Of a DNA stretch of 64,000 nt, positions 1 through 7,541 are shown piece by piece. Origin of the DNA: Mycobacterium sp. Aquia_216 (GTDB lineage: Bacteria; Actinomycetota; Actinomycetes; Mycobacteriales; Mycobacteriaceae); contig NZ_CP113529.1 in assembly GCF_026723865.1 (NCBI RefSeq), positions 5,456,001 through 5,520,000 of the forward strand, given 5' to 3'. Made by a program: the position numbers and the translations under genes. A model generated the notes under the pieces. That model saw only the letters and a list, made by a program, of their open reading frames with translations, was not told the origin of the DNA and ran no database searches. Within the stretch, counting starts at the first letter, position 1. Every line of letters begins with the position of its first letter.

Positions 1-516
1 TGCGATGTCGTGATTGCAGCAACCGGAGATGACAAGTCCAATCTGGTCGTGGGCCTGCTGGCCAAAGTCGAGTTCGGGGTGCCCAGGGTGGTGGCAAGGA
101 TCAACGATGTCCGCAATGAGTGGCTCTTTACCCAGAGTTGGGGTGTCGACGTGGCAGTCTCGACGCCGGACGCCATGGTTGCAGGAATCGAGGGCGCCAT
201 CGACGTTGGCCACCTGGTGCGATTGATGGCATTGCACAAAGGACGGGCAGCCTTAACGAAACTGACTCTGCCCGAAGGTAATCCACTCGTGGGACAGCGA
301 GTGAGCGAATTGGAATTGCCGGGAACCACGGTTTTAGTCACGGTGCTCCGAGGTGACAACGTTTTGGTTCCTAAGCCCAGCCAGGTGCTCGAAGCCGGCG
401 ACGAGATGGTGTTCGTCAGCAACGACTCCTTGGACCTGTCCGGCAGGGCCGACGAGGAAGCGCCTCGTTGGGGGCAATCCGAAAAGCCTGGCGGATGGAC
501 ACCTAACGCGCCCTAG
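1..516 (+). CDS. TrkA-family potassium uptake regulator, C-terminal part (cut by window start)
   Basis: Reading frame is open from base 1, so the gene begins outside the window; the visible part is about 171 residues. It contains the end of an NAD-binding TrkA-N (RCK) domain (V-I-A-A-T-G-D-D-K-S-N, then V-V-A-R-I-N-D and the N-E-W-L-F motif) followed by a TrkA-C domain (G-Q-R-V-S-E-L ... A-G-D-E-M-V-F-V). These cytoplasmic proteins gate K+ uptake channels in response to nucleotide binding. It resembles the CeoC/TrkB protein of M. tuberculosis (Rv2692) but diverges in the second half and is not in that genomic context. The last 25 residues, after the TrkA-C fold, are a hydrophilic tail. No partner gene is visible downstream. 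The family is clear; which paralogue it is cannot be told. Confidence 0.85.
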   Translation, partial: CDVVIAATGDDKSNLVVGLLAKVEFGVPRVVARINDVRNEWLFTQSWGVDVAVSTPDAMVAGIEGAIDVGHLVRLMALHKGRAALTKLTLPEGNPLVGQRVSELELPGTTVLVTVLRGDNVLVPKPSQVLEAGDEMVFVSNDSLDLSGRADEEAPRWGQSEKPGGWTPNAP

Positions 517-738
517 GCCGCAGAGCGAAGTAGATAGTGCAGTCACGGGCGCGAAAGCATCCGAACGCAGTCGAACGCGCGGTGGTTGGCTCCCTTCTGG
601 CCGACCGGTTCAGCTCAGGTCGGTACCCGGCTCGGCTCTCCGGATGTCTGACCGCGATGCCGCGCAGGATAGCCAGATTCTGAACATGATTGAGCAGTAA
701 CGTAATTCATGTCCTGCCGGATGCCACCGAGGGCGCGG

Positions 739-2295
739 CTAGGGCAACACCGTGTGCATCAACATCACGTCGTAGGCCGACCACAGCGACAGGTTGAAGT
801 ACAGGTCTCGACCCGACGACCAGGGGTGGATCATCGGCGCGTAGATGCCACCCGGCATCTGGAACGACGACACGAGCGGCTGCTCCCCACTCCACGGCCC
901 CTGCGGCGTCGGCGCAGTCCGTGCCACCACGTCGTTGCTGCCCCCGTTGGTGTACAGCACCAGGTATTGCTTGAGATAGCTGTTGTATTGGGCCGACATC
1001 TCGCCCACCGGTCCCGGCCACAGCGGCGTCGCCGCACCCGGATTCGCCGGGACCCAGTGTCCACCGTTGTCGCCGTTCCAATATTGGTACTTGGACAGGT
1101 CCGGCAGCTGGTTCGGAGGAACGCGCGACAGAAAGGCCGCACCGCCACGTCCCGACGGCGTCCCGAAGTTGTAGATGAAGCCGTCGTTCCCCTTCATGAA
1201 CGCGCCCATTTGGAAGTTCTCATTGCCCGGGGTGTACCCGGCGCCCGGGACCGTGTCCGGCGCGGCCGTCCGGATGGATCCGGGGAAGATCCCCCAGTTC
1301 TGGCCGTTGTCGTTGGACCTCGCGATGGCCGAATAGTTCGTCGACCATTCGCCGTCGCGACCCCACTGCCGAATCGACATGTAACTCATGTACTGCGTTC
1401 GGCCCAGCGACAGGGCTGACGTCGGAATGATTCCCGTTTCGTGGTTCGCCTTGTGGATGGTGTTGACGACCTGTTTGGACAGGCCGTTTGTCCACACCGG
1501 GGAGCCGGAGTAGTTGTTGTTGGGCACACCGTCCGCGATGTGGATTCCTTGTGACAAATCGTGGTCATTGCTGCGGAACAGCACGTTGTAGCGCCATTGC
1601 TGGCCGCGGACCTTGCAGTAGCCGAAGGTGTCACCGAAGGCCATCAAGGCCTGGCGGTTAGCGGCATCGCCGTTGTCCCAGACGATTCCGAGGTCGGTCC
1701 CGGAAATGCCGAAGCGTTGCAGGGTCTTGTTCGGGCCGTTCGGTCCTGTCACCCAGTCCACCAGCGACGTCGGCGCTCCCGCGATCTGAGCGGGAGGTGC
1801 CGCCGCGTCCGGTGCGGGCTGCGCCGCTGGCTGCGGACCTGGAGCCGCGTTCGGCCGCAACGGCGTGGCGTTCGGCGACTGCGGCGGTCCCGGCGCGGGT
1901 GGATTCGGCCCAGGCGGCGGCACCACCCCCGCCTGCGGCACCATCGGAGCCGAGTATCGCTGGCCGCCGCCAGTAGGCGGCTTGATCAGCGAAGCGATCA
2001 GCGGACCCAACTTGGGCAGCGGCGCCTGGTCATTCGTATGAGAGGGCCTTCGCCCGGTCGGCGGTTGGACGACTGGCTGAGGCGCGGGCATCGCCGGCTG
2101 TCCAGGCGGCGGCTCGATGTTGGCCTCGGCCGCACCACATGGGGTGGCGTTTGCTGATGGCGCGGGTCCAGCCGCAACGATGTATGCGATAGCGGCCACC
2201 GGCACCAGCGCTAGCGACATGGTCCGAAGAATCCCCGACAAAGTCACACCCTTCCAGGAGCGAGACGCCCATCTTGACGTTCGCAGTTGGCCCAT
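739..2295 (-). CDS. secreted DUF4185 domain protein
   Basis: 518 residues. The N-terminus has a basic stretch and then a hydrophobic segment (residues about 26-50, ending P-S-A-N-A) that looks like a signal peptide or anchor. Residues about 58-165 are a low-complexity Pro/Ala-rich linker. The rest (about 165-518) is a DUF4185 beta-propeller-like domain, recognised by W-D-N-G-D-A, F-G-D-T-F-G-Y and the S-N-D-N-G-Q-N-W type repeats seen in secreted glycan-binding or glycosidase-like folds. The function of this actinobacterial family is not established. No clear ribosome binding site precedes the ATG at 2295; internal starts at M26 or a GTG at residue 17 are possible and would still keep the hydrophobic segment. 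Transcribed alone, divergent from the thiolase gene. Confidence 0.8.
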   Translation of the reverse strand: MGQLRTSRWASRSWKGVTLSGILRTMSLALVPVAAIAYIVAAGPAPSANATPCGAAEANIEPPPGQPAMPAPQPVVQPPTGRRPSHTNDQAPLPKLGPLIASLIKPPTGGGQRYSAPMVPQAGVVPPPGPNPPAPGPPQSPNATPLRPNAAPGPQPAAQPAPDAAAPPAQIAGAPTSLVDWVTGPNGPNKTLQRFGISGTDLGIVWDNGDAANRQALMAFGDTFGYCKVRGQQWRYNVLFRSNDHDLSQGIHIADGVPNNNYSGSPVWTNGLSKQVVNTIHKANHETGIIPTSALSLGRTQYMSYMSIRQWGRDGEWSTNYSAIARSNDNGQNWGIFPGSIRTAAPDTVPGAGYTPGNENFQMGAFMKGNDGFIYNFGTPSGRGGAAFLSRVPPNQLPDLSKYQYWNGDNGGHWVPANPGAATPLWPGPVGEMSAQYNSYLKQYLVLYTNGGSNDVVARTAPTPQGPWSGEQPLVSSFQMPGGIYAPMIHPWSSGRDLYFNLSLWSAYDVMLMHTVLP

Positions 2296-2657
2296 GTGAC
2301 GATAGTGATCTAAGAGGCTTGTGTGACCAGCTATCAGCTAATAGGTATGTATCCGTGACCGTGTCGAAATCCTGGTCTCAGGCTATTCCCGGGCGCATTT
2401 GCTAGGGGAGTTGAAGGGCATCGACTTGGCGGCCGTTGATATCGCCGACTCTCGGGTCGCGGGCCCAACTGCGAACCCGGCTACTCGCCCGAAGGACGGA
2501 CCCGGACCGGCCGAGCTTGCCGAGCGCGCCGTTTTGGCTCGCCCGCCCGCTGAACAGGGAAATCCTCGCTCGCGCAGGTCAAATCACTGCTGAGATTCTC
2601 GGCAGCCAACATGCTTGCCATGTTTGCTTGCGGCCAGGGATGGTAATGCCCCAACAG

Positions 2658-2689
2658 GGTGGGCGCGTCGGCCGGCCTACGCGCCCACC
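2658..2689. repeat. perfect inverted repeat (11-bp arms)
   Basis: Arms at 2658-2668 and 2679-2689 are exact reverse complements. The 10-base spacer itself contains the palindrome GGCCGGCC (2670-2677), so almost the whole 32 bp is self-complementary. No T-tract follows. It lies about 75 bp upstream of the thiolase start, fitting a dyad operator or a structured leader rather than a terminator. Confidence 0.7.
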
Positions 2690-2691
2690 TA

Positions 2692-2726
2692 GGTCCCGTC
2701 GGTTCAGCCCGAGAGCCGACGGGTCC
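2692..2726. repeat. second inverted repeat, one mismatch
   Basis: Arms at 2692-2702 and 2716-2726 pair with one T-T mismatch; the inner 8 bp (CCCGTCGG / CCGACGGG) are perfect. It begins three bases after the previous repeat and ends 38 bp before the thiolase ATG. Confidence 0.6.
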
Positions 2727-2764
2727 GCTATTTTCGGGGTAATCCAGGAGTACCGTGCGCTGGT

Positions 2765-3991
2765 ATGGACGGCTCGGCAAATGTGTGGATTCTCGGCGGC
2801 TACCAGAGCGACTTCGCTCGCAACCTCACGAAGGAGAACCGCGACTTCGCGGCGTTGACCGCCGAGGTTGTCGACGGGACACTCGCCGCGGCCAAGGTGG
2901 ACGCCGCCGAGATCGGAGTGGTCCACGTCGCGAACGCCTTCGGTGAGATGTTCGCCAGCCAGGGCCACCTCGGCGCCATGCCGGCGACGGTGTGCGACGG
3001 GCTCTGGGACACCCCCGCCTCGCGGCACGAAGCCGCCTGCGCCTCCGGCAGCATCGCGGCGCTGTCGGCAATCGCCGATCTGCGCTCCGGCGCCTACGAC
3101 ACCGCGCTCGTGGTGGGGATCGAGCTGGAGAAACCCGTGCCCGGCGACGTCGCCGCCGTGTACCTGGGCGCTGCCGCGTGGACCGGACACGAGGGCGCCG
3201 ACGCGCGCTACCTGTGGCCGTCGATGTTCGCCCAAGTTGCCGACGAGTACGACCGGCGCTACGGCTTGGACGACACTCATCTGCGGGCCATCGCACACCT
3301 CAACTTCGCCAATGCCCGGCGCAACCCCAACGCGCAGACCCGCGAGTGGACCGTGCCCGACCCGATCACCGACGACGACACGACCAACCCGGTGACCGAA
3401 GGCCGGCTGCGGCGGTTCGACTGCAGCCAGATGACCGACGGCGGTGCGGGATTGGTTCTGGTCACCGACGCCTACCTGCGCGACCATCCCGATGCCCGAC
3501 CGATCGGCCGTATCGACGGCTGGGGGCATCGCACTGTCGGGCTGGGTCTGCGGCAGAAACTGGATCGGGCCGCCGACGAGCCCTACGTACTGCCGCACGT
3601 GCGGTCGGCGGTGCTCGACGCGTTGCACCGCGCGCAGGTGACGCTCGACGACATCGACGGGTTAGAGGTGCACGACTGTTTCACCCCCAGCGAATACCTG
3701 GCCATCGATCACATCGGGCTGACCGGTCCGGGTGAATCGTGGAAGGCCATCGAAAACGGGGAGATCGAAATCGGCGGCCGGCTTCCGATCAATCCCAGCG
3801 GCGGCCTGATCGGTGGCGGCCACCCGGTTGGAGCTTCCGGTGTGCGGATGCTCCTTGACGCGGCCAAACAAGTCAACGGCGGGGCCGGTGATTATCAAGT
3901 CGAGGGCGCGACCACCTTCGGCACGCTGAACTTCGGCGGCAGCACCGCGACGACGGTCAGTTTCGTCGTGGGCACAACGCGAGGCGCATGA
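2765..3991 (+). CDS. thiolase-superfamily protein (Rv0914c-like)
   Basis: 408 residues, a cytoplasmic SCP2-thiolase/acetyl-CoA acetyltransferase-like protein. Residue C92 in H-E-A-A-C-A-S-G-S is at the nucleophile position. The H-D-C-F-T motif near residue 301 and G-G-G-H-P-V-G-A-S-G near residue 355 supply the other expected catalytic residues, so the enzyme looks intact. Likely role: thiolytic cleavage or condensation of acyl-CoA. Its stop codon (3989-3991) is directly followed by the ATG of the carotenoid oxygenase at 3993, so the two are almost certainly co-transcribed, as in M. tuberculosis Rv0914c-Rv0913c. The physiological substrate is unknown. Confidence 0.9.
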   Translation: MDGSANVWILGGYQSDFARNLTKENRDFAALTAEVVDGTLAAAKVDAAEIGVVHVANAFGEMFASQGHLGAMPATVCDGLWDTPASRHEAACASGSIAALSAIADLRSGAYDTALVVGIELEKPVPGDVAAVYLGAAAWTGHEGADARYLWPSMFAQVADEYDRRYGLDDTHLRAIAHLNFANARRNPNAQTREWTVPDPITDDDTTNPVTEGRLRRFDCSQMTDGGAGLVLVTDAYLRDHPDARPIGRIDGWGHRTVGLGLRQKLDRAADEPYVLPHVRSAVLDALHRAQVTLDDIDGLEVHDCFTPSEYLAIDHIGLTGPGESWKAIENGEIEIGGRLPINPSGGLIGGGHPVGASGVRMLLDAAKQVNGGAGDYQVEGATTFGTLNFGGSTATTVSFVVGTTRGA

Positions 3992-3992
3992 C

Positions 3993-5504
3993 ATGGATGT
4001 TGAGATCGTAGGCAAGTTCCTGTCGACCCTGCCCGAAGACGACGACCACCCCTACCGGACCGGCCCGTGGCGACCGCAGACCACCGAGTGGGACGCCGAG
4101 GACCTTGTCCCGGTGGAGGGCGAAATCCCCGCCGACCTCGACGGCATCTATCTGCGCAACACCGAGAACCCGCTGCATCCGGCACTGAAGACCTACCACC
4201 CGTTCGACGGTGACGGCATGGTGCATGTCGTCGGCTTCCGCGATGGAAAAGCCTTCTACCGCAACCGCTTTATCCGCACCGACGGCTTTTTGGCCGAGAA
4301 CGACGCCGGCGAGCCGCTGTGGCCGGGTCTGGCCGAACCGGTGCAATTGGCCCGGCGCGAAGCGGGCTGGGGCGCGCGTACGAAGATGAAGGACGCGTCG
4401 AGCACCGACGTCATCGTGCACCGGGGAATCGCGCTGACCAGTTTCTACCAGTGCGGTGATCTGTACCGGGTCGACCCGTATTCGGCCAACACCCTCGGCA
4501 AGGAAAGCTGGAACGGGCGCTTCCCCGTCGACTGGGGTGTGTCCGCGCATCCGAAGGTCGACAACAAAACCGGAGAACTGCTGTTCTTCAACTACAGCAA
4601 GCAGGATCCGTACATGCGTTACGGCGTCGTCGACGACGACGAGCTGGCCCACTACGTCGACATCCCGCTGCCGGGCCCGCGTCTCCCCCACGACATGGCG
4701 TTCACCGAAAACTACGCCATCCTCAACGATTTCCCGTTGTTCTGGGATCCGCGGCTGCTCGAGCAAGACGTGCACCTGCCGCGCTTCTACCCGGACATCC
4801 CGTCGCGCTTCGCGGTGATCCCGCGTCGCGGATCGACCGCTGATATCAAGTGGTTCGAAGCGGACCCCACGTTCGTGCTGCACTTCACCAACGCCTACGA
4901 GGACGGCGACGAGATCGTGCTGGACGGCTTCTTCGAAGGCGATCCTCAACCGCTCGACACTGGAGGAACCAAGTGGGAGAAGCTGTTTCGCTTCCTCGCA
5001 CTGGACCGCCTGCAGGCCCGGCTGCACCGGTGGCGCTTCAACCTGGTCACCGGCGCGGTAAAAGAGGAGCAACTGTCGGACTCGATCACCGAGTTCGGGA
5101 CCATCAATTCCGGCTACGCGGGCAGCAGTTACCGTTACACCTATGCCGCCACCGGGAAGCCGGGCTGGTTCCTGTTCGACGGGCTGGTCAAACATGACCT
5201 TCTCGCCGGCGGTCAGGAGGGCTTCTCTTTCGGCGACGGCGTCTACGGCAGTGAGACCGCGATGGCGCCGCGCGTGGGCGCCATCGGCGAAGACGACGGC
5301 TACCTGGTCACCCTCACCACCGACATGAACACCGACGCCTCCTATTGCGTGGTGCTCGACGCCGCGCGGGTCGCCGACGGGCCGGTGTGCAAACTGCAAC
5401 TGCCGGAACGCATTTCCAGCGGCACCCATTCGACGTGGGCGCCCGGCGTCCAGTTGCGGCGCTGGGGCACTAGCGAGTCGGCGGCCGCTGCCGTGGGTCT
5501 GTGA
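3993..5504 (+). CDS. carotenoid oxygenase family protein (Rv0913c-like)
   Basis: 503 residues. Carotenoid or stilbene cleavage dioxygenases hold a non-haem Fe(II) with four histidines at the centre of a seven-bladed propeller. Four candidates are present in the expected order and setting: H186 (S-A-H-P-K-V-D), H233 (L-P-H-D-M-A-F-T-E), H297 (F-V-L-H-F-T-N-A-Y) and H479 (G-T-H-S-T-W). The N-terminal blade signature (G-I-Y-L-R-N-T-E-N-P, F-D-G-D-G-M-V-H) is also present. Length matches the family. It would cleave a polyene or stilbene-like double bond with O2; the substrate cannot be predicted. It starts one base after the thiolase stop, suggesting coupled translation. Confidence 0.93.
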   Translation: MDVEIVGKFLSTLPEDDDHPYRTGPWRPQTTEWDAEDLVPVEGEIPADLDGIYLRNTENPLHPALKTYHPFDGDGMVHVVGFRDGKAFYRNRFIRTDGFLAENDAGEPLWPGLAEPVQLARREAGWGARTKMKDASSTDVIVHRGIALTSFYQCGDLYRVDPYSANTLGKESWNGRFPVDWGVSAHPKVDNKTGELLFFNYSKQDPYMRYGVVDDDELAHYVDIPLPGPRLPHDMAFTENYAILNDFPLFWDPRLLEQDVHLPRFYPDIPSRFAVIPRRGSTADIKWFEADPTFVLHFTNAYEDGDEIVLDGFFEGDPQPLDTGGTKWEKLFRFLALDRLQARLHRWRFNLVTGAVKEEQLSDSITEFGTINSGYAGSSYRYTYAATGKPGWFLFDGLVKHDLLAGGQEGFSFGDGVYGSETAMAPRVGAIGEDDGYLVTLTTDMNTDASYCVVLDAARVADGPVCKLQLPERISSGTHSTWAPGVQLRRWGTSESAAAAVGL

Positions 5505-5535
5505 ACCCAGCAACTCTGCGACCCGTCATCATGAC

Positions 5536-6027
5536 ATGGCTATGAACTCCGAAAAGCCCCGCCGGACTACGCACTGGCCCATGCAGTTGGCGCCGATCGG
5601 CGCCATCCGCTTCGCGCGCCGTTCGTCGAACTTCGAAGAGACCGTGCGGTTTTACCGTGATCTGGTGGGGCTGCCGCTGTTCGAGACGTTCGACGCCAGC
5701 TATGGCAGCAACGGCGCGATTTTCGGTTTGCCCAGCTGGAACCTGACGATGGAGATCGTGCAGGCCCCCGGCGACGACGTCGCGGTCGATCATCACGAGC
5801 AGCTGTGCCTGTATTTCCCGGACGAACAGTCACAGCAGGCCGCGATCGCGCGACTGCAGGAGGCGGGGGTCGAAGAGGCGCAGCAGCATCCGTACTGGAC
5901 GGCGACGGGTGCGGTCACCTATCGCGATCCCGACGGCCGTGAAGTCGTGTTCGCGCCGTTCGTGTTCGGCGTCAACGAGCCCGCCGACAGCTCCATCTCG
6001 GGCAAACACGAGTTCCCGTCGGGCTGA
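5536..6027 (+). CDS. VOC (glyoxalase/bleomycin-resistance fold) protein
   Basis: 163 residues. The single vicinal-oxygen-chelate unit is recognised by F-E-E-T-V-R-F-Y-R-D-L-V-G-L-P, and by Y-R-D-P-D-G-R-E-V-V-F-A-P near the end. VOC proteins are small metal-binding enzymes or drug-binding proteins; the exact reaction cannot be read from sequence. It follows the carotenoid oxygenase by 31 bp on the same strand and probably belongs to that operon. It ends 5 bp before the convergent membrane-protein gene. A second, decayed VOC gene lies nearby at 6563-6757. Confidence 0.85.
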   Translation: MAMNSEKPRRTTHWPMQLAPIGAIRFARRSSNFEETVRFYRDLVGLPLFETFDASYGSNGAIFGLPSWNLTMEIVQAPGDDVAVDHHEQLCLYFPDEQSQQAAIARLQEAGVEEAQQHPYWTATGAVTYRDPDGREVVFAPFVFGVNEPADSSISGKHEFPSG

Positions 6028-6031
6028 GGCG

Positions 6032-6466
6032 TTATCGGCCGGGGCGACCCGAGACGACGGCGGCGACCAGCGACGCAACCGAACACGCGACCGCGCCGAC
6101 GGCGGCGACCCCGCCGACATAAAGTCCGTATTCCGCCGACACCGGTGGGTTGACGTTGAGTTTGTAGTACCACGCCACGAGCGCCACGATGAGTAGCGAA
6201 ATGACCAGCGCGGCAATCGAAGCGAGCCGCACCGACAGGCCGCGCCCCAGCATCGCCCCGGCCACCAGCAACCCCGAGGACAGCAGCACAATCAGCTGGC
6301 CCGCGCCGAATCCGGCCGGAAGCTGCAGGCTGCCGTGTCTGCCCCCGATCGCACTGGCCCAGCCGCCGCCGCCGACCGACGTGGTCAGCCACGGCAGCCA
6401 GGCACTGGCCGAAACGACCAGCGCAAACAACGCCACCAGCCATCCGGGGCGCAGGCGGCGGGTCAT
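6032..6466 (-). CDS. small integral membrane protein (Rv0912-like)
   Basis: 144 residues with four predicted hydrophobic segments: about residues 8-28, 52-72, 76-100 and 112-138. The W-L-P-W-L-T-T extracytoplasmic loop is typical of the mycobacterial Trp-rich family of conserved membrane proteins. Length and gene order agree with Rv0912 (148 residues). Function is unknown. The start ATG at 6466 begins M-T-R-R, giving a positively charged cytoplasmic end. Confidence 0.8.
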   Translation of the reverse strand: MTRRLRPGWLVALFALVVSASAWLPWLTTSVGGGGWASAIGGRHGSLQLPAGFGAGQLIVLLSSGLLVAGAMLGRGLSVRLASIAALVISLLIVALVAWYYKLNVNPPVSAEYGLYVGGVAAVGAVACSVASLVAAVVSGRPGR

Positions 6467-6562
6467 GGGTGCGACCTTAATAGGGCGCCGTACCGGCCGC
6501 CGCTCGCCACGCGCAGCGCCATCGGACAGACGGCGAGGCCCGCTACGCCGCGCTTGCGATCG

Positions 6563-6757
6563 TCACGCCTGCAGCGAGGACACGTTGAAGTTGACGCCGG
6601 TCGGGTCGATCGCCGCGGCCAGCCGGCCGTAGGGAGTGTCCTGCGGTCTGCGCAGCACAGCTCCACCGTTCTCGGTGATCACCCGCAGCGTTTTGTCGAC
6701 ATCCTCGGCACCGAAGAAGACGGTCCAGTGCGCGCAGCCGAACCGGCGGTTCGCCAC
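6563..6757 (-). pseudogene. remnant of a VOC-domain gene (C-terminal piece, Rv0911-like)
   Basis: 64 residues remain. They read as the final half of a VOC domain (W-T-V-F-F-G-A-E-D-V-D-K-T-L then P-Y-G-R-L-A-A-A-I-D-P-T-G), ending in a normal stop. M. tuberculosis has at this position a roughly 257-residue two-domain VOC protein; the other three quarters are missing. The reading frame runs only about 30 bases further upstream before meeting the stop of the next gene (6790), without VOC sequence. The simplest reading is an internal deletion that left a tail. It could be expressed as a fragment, but half a VOC domain lacks the metal site. Confidence 0.6.
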
Positions 6758-6789
6758 CGACGATGGCTCGCAGCAGGTCCGCCAGACGG

Positions 6790-7263
6790 TCAGCGGCCGA
6801 CGCCGCTGTGTCCGTTGCGGCCGGGATCAGGAGCGGTGAACACGGTGACGAATCTCTCCAGGGATTCGTTGATGTCGCTTCTCAGCGCGGCGGCGACGAT
6901 CATGCCGATCGGACCGAACAGCGCCGGACCGCCGAGGTGCACGTCGAAGCTGACGACCGATCCGTCGTCTTTCGGCTTGACCTTGGCGATCAGCTTGACC
7001 TTGACACCACCGACTCCGTCACCGTTGAGCGTCATGGCTTCGGGCGGCTTGTAATGCACGATCGTCCATTTGATCCGGTTGAGCATGCCCTTTACCTCGA
7101 CGACCGATTCGATCACCGTGCCCTTGTGCAGGTCGTCGGGCAGCTTGCTGCGCCACACTCGGTGGATGCTCAACCAGTCCTTGAAGCGCGACAGGTCGGA
7201 GGCGTGCTTCCAGGCCTGCTCTGGCGGCAGTGGTACCTCGATGGATCCGGAAAGTTTCGCCAT
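6790..7263 (-). CDS. SRPBCC/polyketide-cyclase-fold protein (Rv0910-like, annotated toxin)
   Basis: 157 residues beginning M-A-K-L-S-G-S-I-E-V-P-L-P-P-E-Q-A-W, the standard START/SRPBCC opening, with the long C-terminal helix at about 128-150. The fold forms a hydrophobic ligand cavity. The M. tuberculosis orthologue Rv0910 is annotated as the possible toxin of a TA operon with Rv0909. Here the gene starts 4 bp after the stop of the 59-residue partner, so the pair is kept as one operon. No catalytic toxin motif is visible; lipid or ligand binding is equally plausible. Confidence 0.8.
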   Translation of the reverse strand: MAKLSGSIEVPLPPEQAWKHASDLSRFKDWLSIHRVWRSKLPDDLHKGTVIESVVEVKGMLNRIKWTIVHYKPPEAMTLNGDGVGGVKVKLIAKVKPKDDGSVVSFDVHLGGPALFGPIGMIVAAALRSDINESLERFVTVFTAPDPGRNGHSGVGR

Positions 7264-7267
7264 GCGG

Positions 7268-7447
7268 TCAGCTCTGCGGGGTGCCCGGGTCGACCGCCTT
7301 CTTGGCCTCTTCCTGCACCTTGTGGATGGTGTCGGAGTACTTGCCCTGCGTCTTGTCGTCGACGAACTCGCCGGCCTTGTCGATCGCGGTCTCGACCTTG
7401 TCGGCGTTCTGCGCCAACAGGTCCTTCGCCTTGTCCAGAAATCCCAT
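7268..7447 (-). CDS. small Rv0909-like protein (annotated antitoxin)
   Basis: 59 residues starting [11 protein letters not shown], exactly the length of Rv0909. The ATG at 7447 is preceded by GGAAGGGA at good spacing, which decides against the longer open frame running to 7555. The protein is Lys/Asp/Glu-rich and predicted to be one long amphipathic helix, like the Rv0909-type antitoxin family. It lies upstream of and nearly touches the SRPBCC gene (4 bp), the order expected for antitoxin then toxin. The stop of ctpE lies about 95 bp upstream. Confidence 0.85.
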   Translation of the reverse strand: MGFLDKAKDLLAQNADKVETAIDKAGEFVDDKTQGKYSDTIHKVQEEAKKAVDPGTPQS

Positions 7448-7541
7448 GCGCTGTCCCTTCCCCGCAGATCCCCGGGGCCGCCGGGGAGCCTTCTTTGCTG
7501 GTAGAACCCTACTTGCCGATGTCAGCGTCGCCCCAATCGCC

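Larger units (their letters stand above)
2296..2764. other. 469-bp intergenic region between divergent genes
   Basis: No convincing protein-coding gene. It holds two tandem inverted repeats close to the thiolase start, listed separately. The half next to the DUF4185 gene is AT-richer (2310-2360) and presumably carries that gene's promoter, but no clear -10/-35 pair could be assigned. Confidence 0.6.

Noticed and set aside
517..738. Search for a small gene or RNA between the TrkA-like and DUF4185 genes
   Set aside because: No start with ribosome binding site, no hairpin with a T-tract and no tRNA-like structure was seen.
3957..5513. 518-codon minus-strand frame opposite the carotenoid oxygenase
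   Set aside because: The plus strand encodes a complete enzyme with all four iron-ligand histidines; the antisense frame has no recognisable domain and overlaps the neighbouring gene.
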